22,618 nt of DNA from Abiotrophia sp. HMSC24B09 (lineage in GTDB: Bacteria; Bacillota; Bacilli; Lactobacillales; Aerococcaceae). The position numbers were made by a program, and so were the translations under genes. How positions within the stretch are numbered: position 1 is the stretch's first letter; the number at the start of each line of letters is the position of its first letter. The notes beneath the pieces were generated by a model. The model did no database searches, was not told the origin of the DNA, and saw nothing but the letters and a program-made list of their open reading frames with translations. Where the stretch lies: assembly GCF_001815865.1 (NCBI RefSeq), contig NZ_KV822197.1, forward strand, positions 1-22,618, given 5' to 3'. Positions 17,745 through 22,618 of the stretch are shown here, one piece after another.

Positions 17745-17750
17745 ATTATA
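17745..17750 (-). promoter_or_regulatory. -10 element of the sdaAB-sdaAA promoter
   Basis: A perfect TATAAT on the minus strand lies within GGTGTATAAT (17754-17745), 41 bp before the preferred sdaAB ATG. The -35 is poor, suggesting an activator or weak basal expression. Confidence 0.55.
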
Positions 17751-17861
17751 CACCCGCAGGCCCCTATTTTTCTAGCAAAAGCACTCAATTTTTCTGGCTT
17801 TTTTTAAGAAAATCTGGCGCCAAAAAACTGGCCCCCAGCAACTAGCCGGACTGGGCACATT

Positions 17862-17871
17862 GGTGTATAAT
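17862..17871 (+). promoter_or_regulatory. -10 element of the exporter-DUF1858-DUF438 operon promoter
   Basis: GGTGTATAAT on the plus strand ends in a perfect TATAAT (17866-17871), 38 bp before the GTG start at 17910. The -35 region is GC-rich and does not match consensus. The same 10-mer occurs inverted in the divergent sdaAB promoter. Confidence 0.55.
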
Positions 17872-17909
17872 CAATAGGGTATAGACATGTCAAGAAAGGG
17901 AGACCACGC

Positions 17910-18680
17910 GTGAAACAAGAATATAAGAAAATTGCCGAAGTCGCCGTCCTGGCCGGCCGCATCATGCTGGAAAGTCAGGCCGAGAGTTATCGGATTGAAG
18001 ACACGGTCGAGCGCATCCTCAAGACCAGCCAATGCCAGACCACTGAAGTCTTCGCCAATACCACCGGCCTCTTCGTCACCTTAGACGACCCCAGCATCGA
18101 GCCCATTACCATCGTCCGCCGCATCAAGCACCGCGGCACCCACCTGCGTAAGATTCACCATGTTAACAATATTTCCCGCCAGCTGACCAAGGGCGAGATT
18201 AGCCTAGAAGAGGCTCGGGTCCGCCTAGAAAAGGTGGACGTCTCCGAGTACACCCTCTTCCACTTCGACCTGGCCGTCTTCTTCCTGGTGGTTTCCTTCG
18301 CTGTCCTCTTAGGCGGCTCTATCTGGGATATTGCTGTGTCAGGCCTGGCCGCCCTGCTGGTTATTTTCGGTTACTGGCTACAAGGCAAGCTAGCCATGAA
18401 TGCCCTCATGACCGGGACGGTCTCCACCTTCTTCCTAGGGTCCATTATGCCCTTCGTCTTGCTGGGAGTGCCCCAGCCCCATAATCTGGATATTATCATT
18501 ATTTCCGCCCTCATGCCCCTCTTCCCCGGCACGGCCTTCACCAATGGGATTCGGGACACCCTCAAGGGCGACTACGTCTCCGGCCTGGCCAAGATTGCGG
18601 AAGCCCTGGTCATCGCCGTTAGCTTAGGGCTAGGTGTCGCCCTAGGACTCTTTGTATCGAATGGAGTGTTGAGCCTATGA
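17910..18680 (+). CDS. ThrE-like threonine/serine exporter, DUF1212 subunit (YjjP-like)
   Basis: The 256-residue product starts with GTG, preceded by AAAGGGAG 7 bases upstream. Residues 1-115 form the soluble N-terminal part of the DUF1212/ThrE family (LAGRIMLESQAESYRIEDTV, then NTTGLFVTLDD). The rest holds about five hydrophobic segments plus the conserved PLFPGTAFTNGIRDTLKGDY block with its glycine and acidic residues. In Corynebacterium ThrE is a single protein. In Firmicutes and enterics it is split into this larger subunit and a small DUF3815 subunit, which follows here with a 4-base ATGA overlap. The pair is predicted to export threonine, serine or related small molecules, or in YjjPB succinate. 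Placement opposite L-serine dehydratase favours serine as substrate, which is inference. Confidence 0.9.
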   Translation: MKQEYKKIAEVAVLAGRIMLESQAESYRIEDTVERILKTSQCQTTEVFANTTGLFVTLDDPSIEPITIVRRIKHRGTHLRKIHHVNNISRQLTKGEISLEEARVRLEKVDVSEYTLFHFDLAVFFLVVSFAVLLGGSIWDIAVSGLAALLVIFGYWLQGKLAMNALMTGTVSTFFLGSIMPFVLLGVPQPHNLDIIIISALMPLFPGTAFTNGIRDTLKGDYVSGLAKIAEALVIAVSLGLGVALGLFVSNGVLSL

Positions 18681-19159
18681 CCTGGATGTCCCTCTTTTCC
18701 CTCTGCTTCCAAACAGCCGGGGCCTATGTGGCCACCATTACGGCTGCCATCATGGTGGAAATCCCCCGCTCCCTCCTCTTCAAATGCGGTTGGGTGGGTG
18801 CCCTGGGCTATCTGATCTACCTCTTAGTCATGCCCGGCCATGGACCGGCCGTCGCCACTCTGGTTGCCGGCATCGGCATTGCCATTCTGTCCCAACTCTT
18901 CGCCCGCAGTTTCCGGGCGCCAGTCACCATGTTCTACATTCCTGGCTTCTTCCCGCTAGTACCAGGGATTGGCGTCTACCGGACGGCCTTTTACTATATC
19001 AACGACAATCCGGCCCAAGCCAGCCACTACCTACTGCAATCCGCCCTCATTGCCGGGGCCATTGCCCTGTCTATTTTCCTGGTGGATTCCTGCCTGGAAA
19101 TCTACCACCATCTGCGCAACCAAGCCAAAGCCAAGCGAAAGGAGCAGTCTCATGGATAA
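18677..19159 (+). CDS. ThrE-like exporter, small DUF3815 subunit (YjjB-like)
   Basis: The 160-residue membrane protein has about four or five hydrophobic helices (for example FQTAGAYVATITAAIMVEIP, GALGYLIYLLVM, LIAGAIALSIFLVD) and the family's PGFFPLVPGIGVYRTAFYYI motif near residue 100. It is the C-terminal half of a split ThrE-type transporter and should assemble in the cytoplasmic membrane with the DUF1212 protein encoded just upstream. The start overlaps that gene's stop (ATGA) and its own end overlaps the next start by 8 bases, so translation is coupled. The basic tail (KAKRKEQSHG) is expected in the cytosol. Confidence 0.9.
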   Translation: MTWMSLFSLCFQTAGAYVATITAAIMVEIPRSLLFKCGWVGALGYLIYLLVMPGHGPAVATLVAGIGIAILSQLFARSFRAPVTMFYIPGFFPLVPGIGVYRTAFYYINDNPAQASHYLLQSALIAGAIALSIFLVDSCLEIYHHLRNQAKAKRKEQSHG

Positions 19160-19397
19160 TTGGATTGACCTCAGCCTGCCGGTCGCCACGACCCTCAAGG
19201 CCCATCCCGAAGTCAAGGAACTTCTCATTGACCTGGGCTTCAAGCCCCTAGGCAATCCCGTCATGCTCAAGACCGTTGGCGCGGTGACTAGCCTAGAACG
19301 GGGCGCCAACCTGATTGGTCTGGATCTGCAGGTCCTCATTCAGGAGCTCCACCACAATGGCTACCTGGTCAAAGGAGTGGATGACCATGACCAATAG
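19152..19397 (+). CDS. DUF1858 domain protein (81 residues)
   Basis: The gene is short and nested between overlapping neighbours. It starts at ATG 19152, where the GGAG within AAAGGAGCAGTC serves as ribosome site, and overlaps the exporter stop by 8 bases and the next start by 11. The sequence IDLSLPVATTLKAHPEVKEL, then LLIDLGFKPLGNP and TSLERGANLIGLDLQVLIQEL, fits the DUF1858 pattern of a small helical domain similar to the N-terminal domain of the Fe-S repair protein ScdA/RIC. Here it is a free-standing protein beside a hemerythrin-like partner. No Cys is present, so it does not itself bind Fe-S by Cys. Function is unproven. The family commonly neighbours DUF438 proteins. Confidence 0.87.
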   Translation: MDNWIDLSLPVATTLKAHPEVKELLIDLGFKPLGNPVMLKTVGAVTSLERGANLIGLDLQVLIQELHHNGYLVKGVDDHDQ

Positions 19398-20922
19398 CAG
19401 TCGCGACCAACGCATTCAAGTCCTCAAGGACATCCTACTCCGCCTCCACCATGGGGCCAGCCCCGACAGTGTAGAGGCCGACTTCCAGGCCCATTTTAGC
19501 GATGTATCGCCTATCGAAGTCTCCCTCATGGAACACGAACTCATGAATGGCGACCACGGCGTGGGCTTCGAAGACGTCATGAAGCTCTGTACCGTCCATG
19601 CCAAGGTCATGGCCGCCGGCGTCCAGGGCAAAGAAGTGCCCGACAGCCAGCAGGAAGGCCATCCCGTCTGGATCTTCAAGCAAGAAAACCTAGCCCTACA
19701 AGCGGGCCTGCACCGGATTCAACGCCTGCTGGACGCCCTGGAGTCTGCGGAAAGCCAGGGCCAGGACTTAGATCCCGGTCTCCTGCGGGGCCTGACCCGC
19801 CAATACCAGCTGCTGGACCAATTCCAACGCCACTACCGCCGCAAGGAAGAACTCTTCTTCCCCATCATGGAGTCCTACGGCCACGACGCGCCGCCTAAGG
19901 TCATGTGGGGCGTGGACGACCAGATACGGGATTTATTTGACCTGGCTAAGCAAGCGCTGAAAGACCTGGTGGACCAGGCTGAGGACGCCTCCGTGGCCCA
20001 AGTCCTGGCCACTTACCAGGCCTTCGTCCAAGAATTCAAGGACATGATCTTCAAGGAAGAAGCCATCCTGATTCCCTTGCTGCTGTCCCTCTTCAGCGAG
20101 GACGACTGGCTGGCCATCGCCAAGGACAGCCCCGAGTTCGGCTATGCCATTATCCAGCCCGACAAGGAGTGGGTTCCAAGCCGGGTGAAGTTTGGGGAGC
20201 AAGGGGAAAATGGGGAGCTGGCTGGAGCTGGGCGTGGGGCTGAGGCTGCCGGACCAGCTGGGCAGCCGGCCCAAGTTCAGGCACTGCCAGGCAGCGACGC
20301 TGCAGCAGGCGCCGGCCAAGCTGACCCAACCGCTAAACCGGTCGCTAGCTCGGTTAGTGACTCAGCCTCTAACCCGGCTACTAGCCCAACTGCTAAGCCG
20401 GTCGCTAACTCGGTTAGTGACTCAGCCGCTACCTCAGCCGCTGACTCCACTACTAGCCCGGCGCCCAACCCCGAGGCCGACCTACCCTTTGGCGGCGGCT
20501 ATCTCAGCCTCAAGGAAGCCAACCTCATTCTCAACCACCTGCCCTTTGAGATTACCTTTATCGACAAAAACGACCTCTTCAAATATTTCAACACTTCCAT
20601 CGCTATCGAGAACAAACTCTTTCCCCGAGTGCCTAGCGCTATCGGTCGCCACGTTAAAATGTGCCACCCGCCGCGCAGCCTGGACATGGTCATGACCCTG
20701 ATTGACGACCTCAAGCACAAGCGCCGGGCCAGCGAATCCATGTGGTTCCACCGTTCGGACGGCCGCTTCGCCTATGTGACCTATATCGGCGTCTTCGATG
20801 ACCAGGACCAATACATGGGCGTGCTGGAATATGTCCACGACATCGCCCCCCTGCTGGATTTGGGTCCAGACAAACGGGGCCTGGCGCCTTTGGAGGGGGA
20901 TGGGGAGCAAGCCAAAGACTAG
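19387..20922 (+). CDS. DUF438-hemerythrin-PAS protein
   Basis: Starting at ATG 19387 (AAAGGAG 9 bases upstream; an ATG at 19381 would be only 3 bases from it) the product has 511 residues. Residues about 7-75 are the DUF438 N-terminal domain. Residues 90-240 are a hemerythrin-like four-helix HHE domain with candidate iron ligands His92 (HPVWIF), His109, His149 and Glu154-155 (RHYRRKEELFFP) and Glu224-225. Residues about 270-366 are a low-complexity Ala/Ser/Pro/Thr linker containing a 20-residue tandem duplication. Residues 370-490 form a PAS-like domain (PFEITFIDKNDLFKYFN through GVLEYVHDI). There is no output domain such as a kinase and no membrane segment. Hemerythrin domains bind diiron and react with O2 or NO; PAS domains sense ligands or redox state. 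A redox-sensing or iron-handling role is inferred. Confidence 0.9.
   Translation: MTNSSRDQRIQVLKDILLRLHHGASPDSVEADFQAHFSDVSPIEVSLMEHELMNGDHGVGFEDVMKLCTVHAKVMAAGVQGKEVPDSQQEGHPVWIFKQENLALQAGLHRIQRLLDALESAESQGQDLDPGLLRGLTRQYQLLDQFQRHYRRKEELFFPIMESYGHDAPPKVMWGVDDQIRDLFDLAKQALKDLVDQAEDASVAQVLATYQAFVQEFKDMIFKEEAILIPLLLSLFSEDDWLAIAKDSPEFGYAIIQPDKEWVPSRVKFGEQGENGELAGAGRGAEAAGPAGQPAQVQALPGSDAAAGAGQADPTAKPVASSVSDSASNPATSPTAKPVANSVSDSAATSAADSTTSPAPNPEADLPFGGGYLSLKEANLILNHLPFEITFIDKNDLFKYFNTSIAIENKLFPRVPSAIGRHVKMCHPPRSLDMVMTLIDDLKHKRRASESMWFHRSDGRFAYVTYIGVFDDQDQYMGVLEYVHDIAPLLDLGPDKRGLAPLEGDGEQAKD
20325..20444 (+). repeat. Two 60-bp tandem repeats in the DUF438 protein linker
   Basis: Units at 20325-20384 and 20385-20444 encode PTAKPVASSVSDSA and PTAKPVANSVSDSA, each followed by six or so diverged residues. 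The DNA match is strongest over the first 43 bases. The period is exactly 60 bp and in frame, so the linker length can change without breaking the gene. Confidence 0.9.
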
Positions 20923-20938
20923 ACTTGCCCTGAAACGA

Positions 20939-21103
20939 CAGGCCTAGGCCGCTCGCTATGACAGGTCGCCCCGACTCAAGCCACTTGCTATAACACAAGT
21001 AACTGACTCAAAGCCTTCACTAGGACGCCAGCCTCCGACTCAAGCCCCAGCCAAGACACAAACCACCAACTTAAGGAGCTCACTCATGACACAAGTAACG
21101 GAC
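20939..21103 (+). repeat. Degenerate 32-bp tandem repeats before the peroxidase gene
   Basis: CCGACTCAAGCC-like blocks start at 20971, 21003 and 21035, exactly 32 bp apart. ACACAAGTAAC(T/G)GACT occurs at 20993 and again, 96 bp (3 x 32) later, at 21089 across the start of the peroxidase gene. A further related unit begins at about 20939 (AGGCCGCTCGCTATGACA against AAGCCACTTGCTATAACA). The units are heavily diverged. Confidence 0.65.
20986..20994 (+). promoter_or_regulatory. Possible extended -10 for the peroxidase gene
   Basis: TGCTATAAC fits TGnTATAAT with one mismatch and lies about 90 bp upstream of the ATG. No -35 is seen and the sequence is part of the 32-bp repeats, so it may be coincidental. 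Confidence 0.3.
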
Positions 21104-21571
21104 TTTAGCGTTATGGCCCAAGACGGCCAAGCCTTTTCCCTGGAAGCCTACCGAGGCCAGGTGCTCTTAATTGTCAACACCGCCACCGGCTGTGGCTTCA
21201 CGCCCCAATACCAAGGCCTGCAAGCCCTCTACGACCGCTACCGCGACAAAGGCTTCGCCGTCTTAGACTTTCCCTGCAACCAATTCAAGGGCCAAGCCCC
21301 TGGCACCGCTCAGGAAATCAATGACTTCTGTAGCCTTAACTACCAGACCACTTTCCCACGCTTTGCCAAGATAGAAGTTAACGGCGACCAGGCCGACCCG
21401 CTCTACACCTGGCTCAAGTCCCAGAAACGCGGTCGCATGGGTCGGCGCATCGAGTGGAATTTCGCCAAGTTCCTGATTAACCGCCAGGGCCAAGTGGTCA
21501 AACGCTATTTCGCCACCACCAAGCCTGAACGCATCGCCCGTGATATTGAGCGATTGTTGGGGGAGAAGTGA
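21086..21571 (+). CDS. Glutathione peroxidase family thiol peroxidase
   Basis: The 161-residue product has the complete GPx-fold signature. Cys36 in NTATGCGFTPQY is the peroxidatic residue (Cys, not selenocysteine). FPCNQFKGQAPG supplies Gln70 of the active site, and Trp124-Asn125 in EWNFAKFL complete the tetrad. Cys82 (FCSLNY) occupies the place of the resolving cysteine of yeast Gpx3, so the enzyme is probably thioredoxin-dependent rather than glutathione-dependent. It reduces hydrogen peroxide or lipid hydroperoxides in the cytosol. AAGGAG lies 7 bases before the ATG. It follows the DUF438 gene by 163 bp on the same strand. In the common FGGQEPG motif this protein has FKGQAPG, a minor variant. 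Confidence 0.94.
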   Translation: MTQVTDFSVMAQDGQAFSLEAYRGQVLLIVNTATGCGFTPQYQGLQALYDRYRDKGFAVLDFPCNQFKGQAPGTAQEINDFCSLNYQTTFPRFAKIEVNGDQADPLYTWLKSQKRGRMGRRIEWNFAKFLINRQGQVVKRYFATTKPERIARDIERLLGEK

Positions 21572-21711
21572 GGCAGCTTGCTGCCAGAAATGAAGGCTGA
21601 CTGCTGAAAGAAAAGTAAGGCAGACAGCTACATGAACAGTAAAACTGGCGGCTACAAGTAGAGAAAGACTGGCAACTACTAGAAACAAGGGCTGCTGCCC
21701 ACTAGAAAGGA
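21572..21711 (+). repeat. Degenerate approximately 24-bp repeats before the HAD gene
   Basis: Six units beginning with GGC start at 21572, 21595, 21619, 21647, 21671 and 21690. They share a GGC(A/T)GNNTNCT head and an AGAAA-rich tail. The last tail supplies the ribosome site (AGAAAGGA) of the following gene. The first unit also contains a perfect GGCAGC/GCTGCC palindrome. No terminator is evident here. Confidence 0.55.
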
Positions 21712-21719
21712 TTGACCCC

Positions 21720-22406
21720 ATGACCTATCGCTACCTCCTCTTCGACCTAGACCACACCCTGCTGGACTTTGACGCCAGCCAGGCGCTAGCCCTTGAAGCC
21801 TTTTGCCAGGCCCACAACCTGGACTACAGCGACCAGATCCTGGCCGACTACCACGCCCACAGCCACCGGCTCTGGCACCAGCTGGAATTGGGCCAGCTGA
21901 CCCTGGACCAACTCCTAGACCGCCGCTTCAAGGAATTTTTCCAGCCCCATCTGGATCACCTGGACGGCCGCAGCCTGGATGACCAGTACCGCGACCTTTT
22001 AGTCGTCCACAACCAAATCTTTCCCGGCGCCGACAGCCTCTTGCAAGACTTGAAAAGGGCTGGCTACCAGCTGGTGTCCGCTACTAACGGCGTTTCCGAC
22101 ACCCAGCGCAAGCGCCTGGCTCAGGTTCAGTGGCTGGACCTCTTTGACCACCTGGCCATCTCAGGCGAACTGGGTCACAGCAAGCCAGACCCTGGCTTCT
22201 ACAAGGCCATTTGTAGCATGACCGGCGTCGACGACACCCGCGCCTACCTCATGATTGGCGACCGCCTGCAAAGCGACATGCTGGGCGCCCACCAGGCCGG
22301 CATTGACAGCCTCTGGTACAATCCGCATCAAGCCGCCGCGCCTAGTGACCTGCCTCTGACCTATGTAGTTCAGGACTATGCCGGTATTAGAGAAATTTTA
22401 CTTTAA
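21720..22406 (+). CDS. YjjG-like HAD-superfamily nucleotidase
   Basis: The 228-residue product carries all four HAD motifs: DLDHTLLDFD (Asp9 nucleophile and Asp11), SATNG (motif II), GHSKPDPGFY with its Lys (motif III) and IGDRLQSD (motif IV). The first motif with DHT-LLDFD and the helical cap type fit the YjjG/YfnB group, which dephosphorylates pyrimidine nucleoside monophosphates including non-canonical ones. Other small phosphate esters are possible. It is cytosolic, with no signal or membrane segment. An AAAGGA lies about 9 bases before the ATG. It is separated from the peroxidase by a 148-bp repeat-rich gap and may still be co-transcribed. Confidence 0.92.
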   Translation: MTYRYLLFDLDHTLLDFDASQALALEAFCQAHNLDYSDQILADYHAHSHRLWHQLELGQLTLDQLLDRRFKEFFQPHLDHLDGRSLDDQYRDLLVVHNQIFPGADSLLQDLKRAGYQLVSATNGVSDTQRKRLAQVQWLDLFDHLAISGELGHSKPDPGFYKAICSMTGVDDTRAYLMIGDRLQSDMLGAHQAGIDSLWYNPHQAAAPSDLPLTYVVQDYAGIREILL

Positions 22407-22431
22407 AAAGAAGGGGACTGTGGCTCCCCTT
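22406..22431 (+). terminator. Probable bidirectional terminator after the HAD gene
   Basis: AAGGGGA (22411-22417) pairs with TCCCCTT (22425-22431) around a 7-base loop, directly after the stop codon. On the plus strand only a short GAGTTTCT follows. On the minus strand the stem is followed by CTTTTT, which is stronger. It may serve both this gene and a converging one outside the window. Confidence 0.6.
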
Positions 22432-22434
22432 GAG

Positions 22435-22618
22435 TTTCTGACCGAGCCAGTGGTCCACTCGACAAAGTGGGCCACTGGCTCCTAGCTTTTGCCCTGTTTT
22501 GAGCCTTTTTCCCTAGGTTTCTGACCGAGCTAGTGGTCCACTCGACGGAGTGGACCACTGGCTCCCAGATTTCGCCTCGTTTTGTGCCTTTTTCCTAGGT
22601 TTCTGACCGAGCTAGTGG
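22435..22618. repeat. Tandem 82-83 bp units each with a 16-bp-stem hairpin
   Basis: Units start at TTTCTGACCGAG at 22435, 22518 and 22600 (periods 83 and 82 bp), and the third runs off the edge. Each full unit contains GAGC(C/T)AGTGGTCCACT, a 6-base loop (CGACAA or CGACGG) and AGTGG(G/A)CCACTGGCTC. The stem is 16 bp and its differences are G-U compatible. Three T-runs follow (TTT or TTTT, TTTT, TTTTT), then CCTAGG. No coding frame is evident. Confidence 0.9.

Noticed and set aside
17770..17835. CodY-like box in the sda/exporter intergenic region
   Set aside because: The best match to AATTTTCWGAAAATT has about four mismatches in an A/T-tract, too weak to call.
18784..19251. 155-codon plus-strand frame overlapping the DUF3815 subunit
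   Set aside because: It is Arg/Pro/His-rich with no domain, out of frame with a clear membrane protein.
21263..21721. 152-codon minus-strand hydrophobic frame across the peroxidase and the 24-bp repeats
   Set aside because: Its hydrophobic part is the reverse reading of the repeats, and it opposes conserved GPx motifs.

Overview
The window looks like a chromosomal segment of a Gram-positive coccus of the order Lactobacillales, perhaps Aerococcaceae (Abiotrophia- or Aerococcus-like). The evidence is a YSIRK-type surface-protein signal, the yhaO-yhaN-yhaM gene order of Firmicutes, a long Firmicutes-type RecX, a two-subunit iron-sulfur L-serine dehydratase, and GGAGG-type ribosome binding sites. 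The family-level placement is a guess from gene content and base composition. I see no tRNA, rRNA, CRISPR array, insertion sequence or phage gene.

Left third (1-8494): one huge minus-strand gene starts at 7968 and is still open at base 1 (2656 codons seen). It encodes a secreted, probably cell-wall-anchored, fibrous surface protein. It has a YSIRK-like signal peptide, a Ser-rich stretch, Ig-like and unassigned modules, then 26 DUF1542-type repeats. Twenty consecutive repeats keep an exact 231-bp (77-residue) period. An AT-rich non-coding stretch of about 0.5 kb lies upstream and carries its likely promoter.

Middle (8452-17750), all on the minus strand: yhaO (nuclease), yhaN (membrane-anchored SMC-like ATPase), yhaM (3'-5' exoribonuclease) and an SRPBCC/AHSA1 protein with a striking His/Cys-rich N-terminus form an overlapping or tightly spaced operon ending in a strong terminator. 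Upstream of it lie a YlbF-family gene with its own terminator, recX, a small unrecognised gene, and sdaAB-sdaAA (L-serine dehydratase).

Right (17866-22618), all on the plus strand and divergent from the serine dehydratase: a two-subunit ThrE-like serine/threonine exporter (DUF1212 plus DUF3815), an 81-residue DUF1858 protein and a DUF438-hemerythrin-PAS protein. These four genes overlap each other by 4-11 bases. A glutathione peroxidase and a YjjG-like HAD nucleotidase follow. The intergenic gaps here hold unusual degenerate short tandem repeats. The window ends inside an 82-83 bp tandem array in which each unit encodes a long near-perfect hairpin.

The most system-like signal is around 16-22 kb: an oxygen-labile Fe-S serine deaminase opposite a serine/threonine exporter that is translationally coupled to DUF1858 and hemerythrin-PAS proteins resembling a split ScdA/RIC Fe-S repair system, with a peroxidase downstream. 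That functional link is inference. The hairpin array at the right edge and the metal-binding SRPBCC fusion are the other features that most deserve follow-up.
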